From Orenia metallireducens (GTDB lineage: Bacteria > Bacillota > Halanaerobiia > Halobacteroidales > Halobacteroidaceae): a stretch of 64,000 nucleotides of DNA. This document shows positions 46,812 through 56,302 of the stretch, piece by piece; position 1 is the first letter of the stretch; each line of letters opens with the position of its first letter. Where the stretch lies: assembly GCF_001693735.1 (NCBI RefSeq), contig NZ_LWDV01000005.1, positions 28,222 to 92,221 of the forward strand, in the 5' to 3' direction. A program made the translations under genes and the position numbers. The notes under the pieces are model-generated. The model did not search any database. It was not told where the DNA came from and saw only the letters and a list, made by a program, of their open reading frames with translations.

Positions 46812-47975
46812 GTGTTTAAAGATCCAACTAAGCAGAAGATAGGGATTATTGGCGGTGGACAATTGGGGAAGATGATGATTTTAGAAGCCAAGAAGATGAA
46901 CTTTTATATTATAATTTTAGATCCTACACCTAACTGTCCTGCTCATAGTATAGCTGATGAACATATCGTTGCTGATTTTGATGATGAACAGGCTATTAGA
47001 GAGCTGGCTGATAAATCTGATGTTATAACTTATGAATTTGAACATATTGGTGTAGATGTGTTAAAGAAGCTTGAAGAAGAGGGCTACAGAATATACCCTA
47101 CGGTTAAAAGTTTGGAGATAATTCAGAACAAATATCAGCAGAAAAAAGTATTGTTATCAAATAATATACCAGTTCCAGATTTTATATCTGTTTCAAGTAT
47201 AGAGGATATTGGAAATGCAGGAGAGAAATTTGCTTATCCGATGATGCTAAAGAGTTGTACCGGTGGCTATGATGGTAAGGGTAATTCAATAATTAAGAAT
47301 CAAGATATGATAGAGCATGCTTATCAAAGCCTAGGAGCAGGAAGCTTACCATTAATGATAGAACGCTTTGTACCCTTTACTAAAGAGATTTCTATTTTGG
47401 CTTGTCGAGGAATTAATGGAGAGATTGCTGTTTATCCTGTTGCTGAGAATGATCACCAAGATAGTATTTTAATTGAAACAAGAGTACCAGCAGAGATTTC
47501 AGATGTTCTTAAAGAAGATGCTATTAGCTTAGCCCATCAAGTAATGGAAGTCTTTGAAGGTGTAGGTATCTTCTGTATTGAGATGTTTGTGACAGAAGAT
47601 GAAGAGTTATTGATCAATGAGATAGCACCAAGACCTCATAACTCTGGACATTATACTATTGAAGGGGCTGTTACTTCCCAATTTGAGCAACATATCAGAG
47701 CAATTACTGGTTTACCTCTTGGAGAAACAACTTTATTAAGACCAGCAGTAATGAGAAATATTTTAGGAGAAGGACAGCAAGGAAAAGCTATTGTAGAGGG
47801 AATGATAGAGGCTTCTAGAGAATCTGCTCTTAAATTTCATATTTACGGTAAAGAGATATCTAAGCCTAAAAGGAAGATGGGGCATTTTACAGTTACAGGT
47901 GATAGTTTAGAAGAAGCAGTAAAAAAGGCAGAAGAAGCAAGTAAGTTAATTAAGATTGTTGGAAGTAGTGACTAG
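46812..47975 (+). CDS. purK: N5-carboxyaminoimidazole ribonucleotide synthase
   Basis: A 387-residue ATP-grasp enzyme making N5-CAIR from AIR, ATP and bicarbonate. IGIIGGGQLGKMMILEAKKM at the start, EFEHIGVDVL, KSCTGGYDGKG, and NEIAPRPHNSGHYTIEGAVTS are diagnostic. Starts at GTG after GTGAGGTG. It pairs with purE downstream, so this organism uses the two-step PurK/PurE (class I) route. Confidence 0.96.
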   Translation: MFKDPTKQKIGIIGGGQLGKMMILEAKKMNFYIIILDPTPNCPAHSIADEHIVADFDDEQAIRELADKSDVITYEFEHIGVDVLKKLEEEGYRIYPTVKSLEIIQNKYQQKKVLLSNNIPVPDFISVSSIEDIGNAGEKFAYPMMLKSCTGGYDGKGNSIIKNQDMIEHAYQSLGAGSLPLMIERFVPFTKEISILACRGINGEIAVYPVAENDHQDSILIETRVPAEISDVLKEDAISLAHQVMEVFEGVGIFCIEMFVTEDEELLINEIAPRPHNSGHYTIEGAVTSQFEQHIRAITGLPLGETTLLRPAVMRNILGEGQQGKAIVEGMIEASRESALKFHIYGKEISKPKRKMGHFTVTGDSLEEAVKKAEEASKLIKIVGSSD

Positions 47976-47984
47976 TAATGGCTA

Positions 47985-48013
47985 AAAAGGCCGAGTTCAG
48001 ACTCGACCTTTTG
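47985..48013 (+). terminator. Hairpin between purK and purE
   Basis: AAAAGGCCGAGT, a TCAG loop, ACTCGACCTTTT (one mismatch), then G. An attenuating terminator within the operon. Confidence 0.65.
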
Positions 48014-48080
48014 TAAGGACTAAATCTATTAAGATTGATAAAAAATTATACTAATCTAGAGATAGGAGAGGATTAAGTCT

Positions 48081-48620
48081 ATGAAACCACTTGTTGGTAT
48101 TATCATGGGAAGTGATTCTGATTTACCAGTAATGAAAGAGGCTGTAAAGATTATGGAAGAGTTTGAAGTGCCTCATGAAATTACAGTTGTATCGGCTCAC
48201 CGTACTCCACAGCGTTTATATGATTATGCTCAAAAGGCAGAGCAGAAAGGTTTAGAGGTTATTATTGCTGGAGCAGGAGGGGCAGCTCATTTACCAGGGA
48301 TGGTAGCATCTATTACTAGCCTTCCAGTAATAGGAGTTCCAGTCAAGACATCGACCTTAAGTGGAGTTGATTCATTGTATTCAATCGTTCAGATGCCAGG
48401 GGGTGTTCCTGTAGCTACTGTAGCAATTAATGGTGCTAAAAATGCAGGTCTATTGGCTGTTCAAATCTTAGGTGGAGTAGATAAAAAATTGAGAAATAAA
48501 TATAAAGAATATAAGACTAATATGAGAGAGATGGTTGAAGGTGTAGCTACTAAATTAGAGAATTTAGGTGCTGAGAAGTATTTAGAGGATAAAGAAAATA
48601 ATAAACATAACGAATATTAA
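48081..48620 (+). CDS. purE: N5-CAIR mutase (class I PurE)
   Basis: A 179-residue mutase that moves the carboxyl group of N5-CAIR to give [53 protein letters not shown] and [20 protein letters not shown] are hallmark sequences. Length is that of class I PurE, consistent with the purK partner. GAGGAT-type Shine-Dalgarno. Confidence 0.97.
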   Translation: MKPLVGIIMGSDSDLPVMKEAVKIMEEFEVPHEITVVSAHRTPQRLYDYAQKAEQKGLEVIIAGAGGAAHLPGMVASITSLPVIGVPVKTSTLSGVDSLYSIVQMPGGVPVATVAINGAKNAGLLAVQILGGVDKKLRNKYKEYKTNMREMVEGVATKLENLGAEKYLEDKENNKHNEY

Positions 48621-48652
48621 AACATATAGATATTAAATCATTCGTTATTTTG

Positions 48653-48681
48653 TTGATATAATAGTTTTGATATGTTATTAT
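48653..48681 (+). promoter_or_regulatory. Promoter of the purB-purH operon
   Basis: TTGATA (48653-48658), a 17-nt spacer, TATTAT (48676-48681). It shares TTTGTTATTATA-like words with the purD promoter, in keeping with duplication of the whole control region. Confidence 0.7.
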
Positions 48682-48715
48682 AGAATCATAGAGAAGTTAA
48701 AAACGAATATTCTTG

Positions 48716-48786
48716 CTCAGTATATATGTAGGGATAGGGCCTACACGTTTCTACCAGACAGCCGTAAACTGTCTGACTACTTGGGG
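48716..48786 (+). promoter_or_regulatory. Guanine riboswitch upstream of purB copy 2
   Basis: TATATATGTAGGGATAGGGCC, GTTTCTACC, GCCGTAAACTG and CTGACTAC match the purine aptamer, with C at the ligand-pairing position (guanine). P1 (48716-48722 with 48778-48785) has one mismatch, so it may be weaker than the purD copy. Confidence 0.92.
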
Positions 48787-48800
48787 AAGTTTACTTAGGG
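48784..48800 (+). promoter_or_regulatory. Fossil of a PRPP aptamer 5' half
   Basis: GGGAAGTTTACTTAGGG here matches GGGAAGTGTACCTAGGG of the purD-side PRPP aptamer at 15 of 17 bases, in the same place right after the guanine P1. The 3' half (CTGGTCC; GATAAAAGCC) is absent before the terminator. Confidence 0.65.
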
Positions 48801-48809
48801 AACTTTATG

Positions 48810-48857
48810 CCTAATTATACCTTCTAAAAAGTAGTAGAGGAATAATTAGGTTTTTTT
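48810..48857 (+). terminator. Terminator of the purB guanine riboswitch
   Basis: CCTAATTATACCTTCT pairs with AGTAGAGGAATAATTAGG with small bulges, followed by TTTTTTT. Confidence 0.85.
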
Positions 48858-48897
48858 ATATAAAAAATTAAAGAGTGAATTATATAGGAGGGATAAG

Positions 48898-50298
48898 ATG
48901 ATAAGTCGTAGTATTTTTGATAATATTAGCCCTTTAGACCACCGTTATTCAATGAGAAGTGAGGAATTTGAAGAGTATAGCAGATATTTATCAGAGAGAG
49001 CAAAGATAAGATACCAATCAGAAGTGGAGTTAGCTTTAGTAAAAGCTTTGGCTAAAAATGGAATCTGCTCTGATGAAGTAGTTAAAGAAGTAGAGCAGGC
49101 TATAATTGAGCTTAGTCCAGAGGAAGTTTATGCAGAAGAGAAGAAGACTCGCCATAATATTAGAGCTTTAGTAAACTGTATTCAAAAAAGAGTTAGTGAA
49201 GCAGCTAAACCTTATATTCATTTTACAACTACCTCTTTTGATATAGTAGATACAGCTAACTCTTTAAGATATAAGGAGACTGCTGAAAAACTAATCGTAC
49301 CTACCTTAAAGAAGCTAGAGAAGGTCTTAATGGAGATTGCTTTAAGAGAGAAGGATACAGTTCAAGTTGGTAGAACCCATGGGCAGCATGCGGTACCTGT
49401 TACCTTTGGATTTGCAGTAGCGGAGTATGTGAGTCGTTTTGGTAATAAGATTCAGTCAGTAGAAGAGAGTGCAAAGAATTTAAGAGGAAAGATATCTGGA
49501 GCGGTAGGTGCTTATAATGCTAGTCATTTATTCTTTGACAACCCTGAAGAGTTCGAAGCTGATGTTTTAGCAGAGTTGGGATTAGAAGCAAGTACTCATT
49601 CTACTCAAATTGTAGAACCAGAGTATATCACAGATTTTGTCCATTCTTTAATAGCTTGTTTTGGAGTATTAGCAAGTTTTAGTGATGATATGCGTCATTT
49701 ACAACGTTCAGAGATCGGTGAGGTTGGTGAACATTTCGGTAAAGATCAGGTTGGTTCTTCAACTATGCCACACAAAAGAAACCCTATCAATTATGAGAAT
49801 GTTAAGAGTATGTGGAAAGCCTTTATGCCACACATGGTAACAGTTTATCAAGATCAGTTGTCTGAACATCAAAGGGATTTAACTAATTCGGCTTCTAGTA
49901 GATTTATACCTGAAATTATAGTAGGTCTATTGTCCTCAGTTAACCGTTTAATCAGAGTATGTGAGAAGTTAGTAGTAGATCATAAAAATATCAAGAAAAA
50001 CTTCGAAATGAATAAAGAGATGATAGTAGCAGAGCCACTTTATATCTTATTGGCTTCTTATGGTCATCCTGATGCTCATGAAGTGGTACGTAAATTGACT
50101 TTAGAATCTCAACAAACAGGTGAGACCTTAAGAGATTTAATTCAAAAAAGTGATGAGTTAAAGCCTTATTGGGAGAAGTTAACTGATAAGCAGGTGGAGC
50201 TACTAATCAATCCAGAAAAGTATACTGGTATTGCTTCAGAGAAGGTAGTAAAAGTAGTAGACTACTGGAGTTCAAAGTTAAATATAGATTTAGACTAA
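48898..50298 (+). CDS. purB: Adenylosuccinate lyase, copy 2 (in the purine operon)
   Basis: A 466-residue adenylosuccinate lyase of the longer type. Signature GSSTMPHKRNPINYENV near 283, GRTHGQHAVPVTFGFAV near 158, TTTSFDIVDTANSLR near 103. It is clearly a distinct paralogue of the gene at 32887. Position in the IMP-forming operon suggests that this copy mainly serves the SAICAR step; that division of labour is inference. Confidence 0.95.
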   Translation: MISRSIFDNISPLDHRYSMRSEEFEEYSRYLSERAKIRYQSEVELALVKALAKNGICSDEVVKEVEQAIIELSPEEVYAEEKKTRHNIRALVNCIQKRVSEAAKPYIHFTTTSFDIVDTANSLRYKETAEKLIVPTLKKLEKVLMEIALREKDTVQVGRTHGQHAVPVTFGFAVAEYVSRFGNKIQSVEESAKNLRGKISGAVGAYNASHLFFDNPEEFEADVLAELGLEASTHSTQIVEPEYITDFVHSLIACFGVLASFSDDMRHLQRSEIGEVGEHFGKDQVGSSTMPHKRNPINYENVKSMWKAFMPHMVTVYQDQLSEHQRDLTNSASSRFIPEIIVGLLSSVNRLIRVCEKLVVDHKNIKKNFEMNKEMIVAEPLYILLASYGHPDAHEVVRKLTLESQQTGETLRDLIQKSDELKPYWEKLTDKQVELLINPEKYTGIASEKVVKVVDYWSSKLNIDLD

Positions 50299-50367
50299 TA
50301 AAAAGTTAGATATGAATTTAAACTAATAAATAGTATTTAAAATCAAAAGTTCGGGAGAGTGTATTTG

Positions 50368-51075
50368 ATGGAAAAATTAGAGATGCTTTATGAAGGAAAG
50401 GCTAAGAAGATTTATAGTACAGAAGACACTGATAAGGTGATAGTTGAATATAAAGATGATGCAACGGCTTTTAATGGTGAAAAGAAGGGTCAGATTAGTG
50501 AAAAGGGTAAGTTAAATGCTAAGATTTCTACTATCTTCTTTGAATTATTAGAGGAGAAAGGTATTCCAACTCATTTAGTAGAACAACTTAACGAAACTGA
50601 TGTTTTAACTAAGAAGTTAGATATTATCTTAGTTGAGGTAGTAATGAGAAATATTGCTGCTGGAAGTATAGCTAAGAGGTTAGGATTAGAAGAGGGAACA
50701 GAGCTTAAGAAACCAGTTTTGGAGTTCTATTATAAGAGTGATGAATTGGGAGACCCAATGATTAATGAGTATCACATCTATGCAGAGGAATTGGCTACAA
50801 AAGAAGAGTTAGATATGATTAAGGATTTAGCTTTTAAGATTAATGAAATATTAGTAGAGTTCTTAGCAGATAAGGGTATAGATTTGGTTGACTTTAAATT
50901 AGAGTTCGGTAAAGGTGCGGATGGACAAGTTTATTTAGGTGATGAAATCTCTCCTGATACTTGTCGTTTCTGGGATAGTAAGACTAAGAAGAAATTGGAC
51001 AAGGACCGATTCCGTAGAGATTTAGGAGAAGTAGAAGGGGCTTACCAAGAGATTTTAAGAAGATTAGAAGCTTAA
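50368..51075 (+). CDS. purC: SAICAR synthetase
   Basis: A 235-residue enzyme joining CAIR and aspartate. [14 protein letters not shown] opens the protein, [19 protein letters not shown] lies in the middle, and DFKLEFGK with [14 protein letters not shown] near the end. I chose ATG 50368, after GGGAGA; an upstream GTG at 50359 lies too close to that site. Length standard. Confidence 0.97.
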   Translation: MEKLEMLYEGKAKKIYSTEDTDKVIVEYKDDATAFNGEKKGQISEKGKLNAKISTIFFELLEEKGIPTHLVEQLNETDVLTKKLDIILVEVVMRNIAAGSIAKRLGLEEGTELKKPVLEFYYKSDELGDPMINEYHIYAEELATKEELDMIKDLAFKINEILVEFLADKGIDLVDFKLEFGKGADGQVYLGDEISPDTCRFWDSKTKKKLDKDRFRRDLGEVEGAYQEILRRLEA

Positions 51076-51124
51076 TTATATTAATAATTATATAATTTAC
51101 CTTTAAATTAAGGAGATGAAGAGG

Positions 51125-52552
51125 ATGGAAAAAGAGTATCCGCTCCAACAAGGAATGCAAATAGATAAGATGGAGGAAGAATGCGGGGTATTTGGAATCT
51201 ACGATCCTAATGGGAGTAATGATGTAGCTACATTATCTTATTTAGGGTTACATGCCCTTCAACATCGTGGACAAGAGAGTGCAGGTATTTCTGTTAATCA
51301 TAAAGGAAAGTTTAAGATTCATAAGGGAATGGGTTTAGTTAATAATATCTTTGATGAAGAGATTTTAGCTGGATTATCAGGAGAGATAGCTATTGGTCAT
51401 GTACGATATTCTACTACAGGGTCAAGCTTATTAGTAAATGCGCAACCTCTATTGACTAATTCAATTAAAGGGGACTTAGCTATTGCTCATAATGGAAATC
51501 TAGTTAATAGCTCAGAGATTAGATTGAACTTAGAGAAGCAAGGCTCTATCTTCCACTCCACTTTAGATACAGAGGTTATTGCTCATTTAGTGGCTCGTTC
51601 CTTTAAAGATGATATTAATGAAGCATTGATGCATAGCTTACAACAGGTTAAAGGGGCCTATAGTCTGGTTGCTATGACCAAAGATACTTTAGTTGCTGCT
51701 CGAGATCCTCATGGTTTTAGACCATTATCACTGGGTAAATTGGGAGATGCCTATGTAGTAGCTTCAGAGACCTGTGCCTTTGATATTATCGGAGCTAAGC
51801 TAGTTCGTGATATTAAACCTGGTGAAATGATAATTATCAATAAGGATGGAGTTACTAGTCGTTTTTATAGTGAAGAGAGACCATCTAGATTCTGTATCTT
51901 TGAATTTATCTACTTTGCTCGCCCTGATAGTGTAATTGGTGGGCAGAATGTTCATTTAGCTCGTAAAGAGATGGGTCGTCAGTTGGCAAGAGAGATGGAT
52001 GTAGAGGCTGATATTGTAGTTCCTGTACCAAGCTCAGGTATTTCAGCAGCAATTGGTTTTGCTGAAGAGTCAGGAATTTCTTATGAAAAAGGTATATTAA
52101 GAAATAGATATGTAGGAAGAACCTTCATTCAACCTACCCAAGAGATTAGGGATTTAAAGGTTAGGGTTAAACTTAATCCTATTAGGGAGATTGTTGAAGG
52201 AAAGAGAGTTGTCCTAATAGATGATTCTATAGTTAGAGGTACTACTAGTAAGCAGATTATCAGAATGATGAGAGAAGCAGGAGCAAGTGAAATTCACTTT
52301 GCAATCTCATCCCCTCCTGTAATTGAGTCTTGTTATTACGGATTAGATACCTCTAGACGCCAAGAGCTGATTGCTGCTCATAATAGTATTGAGGAGATTG
52401 CTAATTATATCGGAGCAGATTCCTTAACTTATTTGAGTATAGAAGGATTATTAAACTCAATCAAGGCTGAAGACTTTGAGTATTGTACAGCTTGTTTTAA
52501 TGGTGATTATCCAATTGGTAGAGGGACAGATAAGTATGCATTGGAAGAATAA
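51125..52552 (+). CDS. purF: Amidophosphoribosyltransferase
   Basis: A 475-residue enzyme of the first committed step (PRPP plus glutamine to phosphoribosylamine). The catalytic Cys is C20 in EEECGVFGIYD, preceded by a 19-residue propeptide. The PRPP-binding loop VVLIDDSIVRGTTS is near 365. Cysteines near the end (CYYGLDTS; YCTACFNGDYP) fit the [4Fe-4S] type of Bacillus PurF. I chose ATG 51125 for spacing from AAGGAG; 51116 is too close. purS, purQ and purL, usually just upstream of purF, are absent. Confidence 0.96.
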   Translation: MEKEYPLQQGMQIDKMEEECGVFGIYDPNGSNDVATLSYLGLHALQHRGQESAGISVNHKGKFKIHKGMGLVNNIFDEEILAGLSGEIAIGHVRYSTTGSSLLVNAQPLLTNSIKGDLAIAHNGNLVNSSEIRLNLEKQGSIFHSTLDTEVIAHLVARSFKDDINEALMHSLQQVKGAYSLVAMTKDTLVAARDPHGFRPLSLGKLGDAYVVASETCAFDIIGAKLVRDIKPGEMIIINKDGVTSRFYSEERPSRFCIFEFIYFARPDSVIGGQNVHLARKEMGRQLAREMDVEADIVVPVPSSGISAAIGFAEESGISYEKGILRNRYVGRTFIQPTQEIRDLKVRVKLNPIREIVEGKRVVLIDDSIVRGTTSKQIIRMMREAGASEIHFAISSPPVIESCYYGLDTSRRQELIAAHNSIEEIANYIGADSLTYLSIEGLLNSIKAEDFEYCTACFNGDYPIGRGTDKYALEE

Positions 52553-52605
52553 AGTTGACAGTGGTTTGCACGAAGAGTTTTGCTCTTTAAACTCGTAGGG
52601 ACAAT

Positions 52606-52724
52606 GTACAGTTTACAGTTAAAAGAGTTAAAAAATAAAAGATTAAGGTATTAGATTATAAGATTTTAAATAGGTTTGAACTTAACTGTAAATTGTCAAT
52701 TGTATACTGTACATTATAAACTGA
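52606..52724. repeat. Family A inverted element between purF and purM
   Basis: The left end TGTACAGTTTACAGTTAA is the inverse of the right end words TTAACTGTAAATTGTCAATT and TACTGTACATTATAAACTG. About 60 bp of AT-rich DNA lie between. This is the clearest palindromic layout of the family. Confidence 0.6.
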
Positions 52725-52741
52725 TAAAACGGGGTGATAAG

Positions 52742-53770
52742 ATGGGATTATCTTATAAAGATGCTGGAGTAGATATAGAAGCTGGAGATGCTGCAGTAAG
52801 TAAGATGGGTAAGCATGTTAAGGCTACCTTTGGACCAGAGGTATTGACTGATTTAGGGGGATTTGGTGGTTTATTTGCACCAAATTTAAGTGGTTATGAG
52901 GAGCCAGTTTTAGTATCAGGAACCGATGGTGTAGGTACTAAGTTGAAATTGGCATTTATGATGGATAAGCATGATACTGTAGGAATAGATTTGGTAGCTA
53001 TGTGTGTCAATGATATCTTGGCTCAAGGGGCAAAACCTTTATTCTTTTTAGACTATTTGGCTACTGGTAAATTAGATCCTGATAAGGTTGAGGATATTGT
53101 TAAGGGAATTGCAGAAGGATGTAAACAGTCAGGTGCAGCTCTAATCGGTGGAGAGACTGCTGAGATGCCAGACTTTTATAGTGACGGAGAATATGATGCA
53201 GGTGGTTTTGTAGTAGGTATCGTTGATAAGCCTAAGGTTATCACAGGTGAGAATATTAAAGCTGGAGATAAAGTAATTGGATTGGCTTCTAATGGTATTC
53301 ACAGTAACGGTTATTCTTTAGTACGTAAGCTCTTTTTTGAGATAGAAAACTTTAATGTTGATAGTAAGCTAGAAGGCTTAGAGGGGACCTTAGGTGAGGA
53401 GTTATTAAAACCTACTAGAATCTATGTTAAACCAGTTCTAGAGTTAATTAGCAAGTATCAAATTAGAGGTATTGCTCATATAACTGGTGGTGGATTAATC
53501 GAGAATATCCCTAGAGTCTTACCTGATAATACTAAGGTTGTTTTAGATAGAGATAGTTGGGATGTACCAGAGATATTTAATATCATGCAAAAACTTGGTG
53601 AGATAGAAGATAGAGAGATGTGTCGTACCTTCAATATGGGAATCGGTATGGTCTTGGTAGTTCCTGCGCAAGAAGCAGAGGCTGTAATCAAAGAGGCAAA
53701 TGAGTTAGGTGAGAAGGCTTATTTAATCGGTGAGGTACAAGAAGGAAATAAGGTAGTAGAGATTGATTGA
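52742..53770 (+). CDS. purM: Phosphoribosylformylglycinamidine cyclo-ligase (AIR synthetase)
   Basis: A 342-residue ATP-dependent cyclase. Hallmarks: [15 protein letters not shown] at the start, [42 protein letters not shown] and [17 protein letters not shown] chose ATG 52742 after GGGGTGATAAG; an upstream in-frame ATG would add 22 residues encoded by the family A repeat. Confidence 0.97.
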   Translation: MGLSYKDAGVDIEAGDAAVSKMGKHVKATFGPEVLTDLGGFGGLFAPNLSGYEEPVLVSGTDGVGTKLKLAFMMDKHDTVGIDLVAMCVNDILAQGAKPLFFLDYLATGKLDPDKVEDIVKGIAEGCKQSGAALIGGETAEMPDFYSDGEYDAGGFVVGIVDKPKVITGENIKAGDKVIGLASNGIHSNGYSLVRKLFFEIENFNVDSKLEGLEGTLGEELLKPTRIYVKPVLELISKYQIRGIAHITGGGLIENIPRVLPDNTKVVLDRDSWDVPEIFNIMQKLGEIEDREMCRTFNMGIGMVLVVPAQEAEAVIKEANELGEKAYLIGEVQEGNKVVEID

Positions 53771-53845
53771 CAGTTGGCGGTTAATAGTTAACAGTTAGGA
53801 ACTAAAGTTTTTACTGTTAGCTGTAAACTCTAAACTGTACACTGG
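53771..53845. repeat. Family A element between purM and purN
   Basis: ACAGTTGGCGGTTAATAGTT at the left and ACTGTTAGCTGTAAACTC with TAAACTGTACACTGG at the right are imperfect inverses. Confidence 0.5.
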
Positions 53846-53864
53846 AAAGATTGAGGTGGAGCAG

Positions 53865-54470
53865 ATGTTAAAGATTGGAGTATTGGCTTCGGGACGGGGA
53901 AGTAACTTACAATCAATTATAGATAGTATAAAAGCAGGAGAATTAAGGGCTGAAATTAAAGTAGTTATTAGTGATAAAGAAGGGGCTAAGGCTTTAGATA
54001 GAGCAGAGAAGTATGATATTGCTAATAAATACGTTAATCCTAAAGCTTATAAGAACAAAGAGAATTTTGAACAGGCAATGATAGATGTCTTAGAAGAGTA
54101 TGGAGTAGAGTTAGTAGTAATGGCAGGATTTATGAGAATATTGAGTCCGTATTTTGTGAAACAATATAGGAATAGAGTGATGAATATCCATCCTTCTTTA
54201 CTACCATCATTTACAGGCTTACATGCTCAAAAGCAAGCCTTAGATTATGGTGTTAAGGTAGCTGGTTGTACCGTTCATTTTGCTGATGAAGGGATGGATA
54301 CAGGTCCAATTATTCTACAGGCAGCGGTACCTGTGAAGGATGATGATACAGAAGAGACATTATCTCAAAGAATTTTAGTAGAAGAGCATCGAATCTATCC
54401 AGAAGCGATTAAGTTATTTAGTGAAGGTAGAGTAGAAGTTAAGAACGGAAAGGTAAAAATTAGGAAGTAA
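53865..54470 (+). CDS. purN: Phosphoribosylglycinamide formyltransferase (10-formyl-THF dependent)
   Basis: A 201-residue GAR transformylase. IGVLASGRGSNLQSI at the start, MAGFMRILSPYFV with the catalytic NIHPSLLPSF(T)G block, and VHFADEGMDTGPIILQ are diagnostic. I chose ATG 53865 after GAGGTGG; the GTG at 53856 lies within that site. It consumes 10-formyl-THF, the cofactor whose shortage the upstream ZTP riboswitch reports. Confidence 0.96.
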   Translation: MLKIGVLASGRGSNLQSIIDSIKAGELRAEIKVVISDKEGAKALDRAEKYDIANKYVNPKAYKNKENFEQAMIDVLEEYGVELVVMAGFMRILSPYFVKQYRNRVMNIHPSLLPSFTGLHAQKQALDYGVKVAGCTVHFADEGMDTGPIILQAAVPVKDDDTEETLSQRILVEEHRIYPEAIKLFSEGRVEVKNGKVKIRK

Positions 54471-54598
54471 GAATAATTTTAGTGTATTAAAGGAATAAAT
54501 TGATAAAGTGAAGAAATAAATATATTGATATTTAATAACTTTAGATTATGTTAAGGAGTTCGGCAAAATAAGAGTAATTTGAATTATATGTTTTCTTT

Positions 54599-54633
54599 TA
54601 ACTGTAAATTGTCAACTTTACACTGTAAACTAA
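54599..54633. repeat. Family A repeat before purH
   Basis: TAACTGTAAATTGTCAACTT followed by TACACTGTAAAC; close to 52683-52720. Confidence 0.55.
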
Positions 54634-54650
54634 AAAGGGAGTGAGAAGTA

Positions 54651-56219
54651 ATGGCTAAAATTCATCAAGCGTTATTGAGTGTTTCTAACAAAGAGGGGCT
54701 TGTCGAGTTTGCTAAAGGGCTACATAAGTTAGGTGTCACTTTAATCTCTACTGGTGGAACTGCTAGAAAGTTAAAGGAAGAGGGGTTACCTGTAATAGGA
54801 ATTAGTGAGGTGACTAACTTTCCAGAGATGATGGATGGTAGGGTGAAGACTTTACATCCTGCGGTACATGGTGGTATCTTAGCAGTCAGAGATAATGAAG
54901 AGCATATGAATCAGATTAAAGCTGAAGGGATTAAGCCGATTGATTTGATTGTCTGTAATCTATATCCTTTTGCTGAGACTATCGCTAAGGAAGGTGTTAC
55001 TTTAGAGGAAGCTATCGAGAATATCGATATTGGTGGACCTACTATGATTCGTTCTGCTGCTAAGAACTTCAATGATGTAGCAGTAGTTGTTGATCCAAGT
55101 GATTATACTGGAATCTTAGAAGAATTAGAAGCTAATGAAGTTGCTTTATCTGTTTATAAGAAGATGGAACTGTCCTATAAGGCCTTCCACCATACAGCAC
55201 AGTATGACCATTTAATTCAAGACTATTTGGCTAAGCAATTAAAAGATGCCGAAGGCTTACCAGAGGTTATGCTAGATAGATATGAAAAGATTGCTGATTT
55301 AAGATATGGAGAGAATCCTCATCAAAAGGCTGCTTTCTATAAAGAGAAAGACCTTACTGAGCCTTCAATTACTACAGCTAAGCAGCATCATGGTAAGGAG
55401 TTATCCTTTAACAATATCAATGATACCAATGGTGCTTTGGAGCTAGTAAAAGAGTTTACTGATAAGCCTGCTGTAGCAGTAATCAAGCATGCTAATCCTT
55501 GTGGGATGGGAGTTGGAGATACTTTATTAGAAGCTTATGAAAAAGGTTATGCAGGAGACCCATTATCTGCTTATGGTAGTATCGTAGCCCTTAATCGTGA
55601 GGTAACAGAAGATGTAGCTAAAGGGATTGCAGGAGAAGGAAAGTTTGTAGAAGTTGTAATTGCTCCTGGTTATACTGATGAAGCTTTAGAGGTTCTTAAA
55701 GCTAGATGGAAGAATGTACGAATCTTAGAGACTGGTGACTTATTTATCAATCGTGAGAATGCTGGTTATGATATGAAGAAGGTAACTGGTGGAATGTTAG
55801 TTCAAGATAGAGATGTAGTAGAGCTAGATGAGAGTGAGTTAAAAGTAGTTACAGAGACTAAGCCAACTAAAGAGCAGATGAAAGACCTATTATTTGCTTG
55901 GAAGGTAGTAAAGCATGTTAAATCTAATGCAATTGTCATGGCAAAGGACGAGATGGTAGTAGGTGTCGGTGCTGGACAGATGAGTCGTGTTGACTCTATG
56001 ATTATCGCTGGAATGAAGGCTGACGGACGCCAAGAGGGTGGAGTAGTAGCCTCAGATGCCTTCTTCCCATTCCCAGATGCTATCGAAGAAGCTGCTAAGA
56101 AGGGAATCAAAGCTGTAATTCAACCAGGTGGTTCTATTAGAGATGAAAAGGTAATTGAAGCTTGTAATAAGCATGGAATTGCGATGGTATTTACAGGTAG
56201 AAGACATTTTAAACATTAG
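54651..56219 (+). CDS. purH: Bifunctional AICAR transformylase/IMP cyclohydrolase
   Basis: A 522-residue protein for the last two steps to IMP. The N-terminal cyclohydrolase has STGGTARKL, MMDGRVKTLHPAVHGGIL and LIVCNLYPF. The C-terminal transformylase has YGENPHQKA, FNNINDTNGALELV, KHANPCG and SDAFFPFPD. Its AICAR substrate (ZMP) is the ligand precursor of the ZTP riboswitch at 35687. Last gene of the operon. Confidence 0.97.
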   Translation: MAKIHQALLSVSNKEGLVEFAKGLHKLGVTLISTGGTARKLKEEGLPVIGISEVTNFPEMMDGRVKTLHPAVHGGILAVRDNEEHMNQIKAEGIKPIDLIVCNLYPFAETIAKEGVTLEEAIENIDIGGPTMIRSAAKNFNDVAVVVDPSDYTGILEELEANEVALSVYKKMELSYKAFHHTAQYDHLIQDYLAKQLKDAEGLPEVMLDRYEKIADLRYGENPHQKAAFYKEKDLTEPSITTAKQHHGKELSFNNINDTNGALELVKEFTDKPAVAVIKHANPCGMGVGDTLLEAYEKGYAGDPLSAYGSIVALNREVTEDVAKGIAGEGKFVEVVIAPGYTDEALEVLKARWKNVRILETGDLFINRENAGYDMKKVTGGMLVQDRDVVELDESELKVVTETKPTKEQMKDLLFAWKVVKHVKSNAIVMAKDEMVVGVGAGQMSRVDSMIIAGMKADGRQEGGVVASDAFFPFPDAIEEAAKKGIKAVIQPGGSIRDEKVIEACNKHGIAMVFTGRRHFKH

Positions 56220-56226
56220 AATTTAA

Positions 56227-56270
56227 GACATATAAAAAGACCAACAAAATTGTTGGTCTTTTTATATGTC
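56227..56270. terminator. Bidirectional terminator between purH and lysA
   Basis: A 20-bp perfect stem (outer GACATATAAAAAGACC) and a 4-nt loop between convergent genes. Confidence 0.9.
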
Positions 56271-56302
56271 TTATTTATTTTGCGATTTGCTTTAAGGGAC
56301 TA

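Noticed and set aside
52676-52741. N-terminal extension of purM
   Set aside because: The extra 22 codons are read through a family A repeat, lack a ribosome-binding site, and are not part of PurM. GGGGTGATAAG supports ATG 52742.
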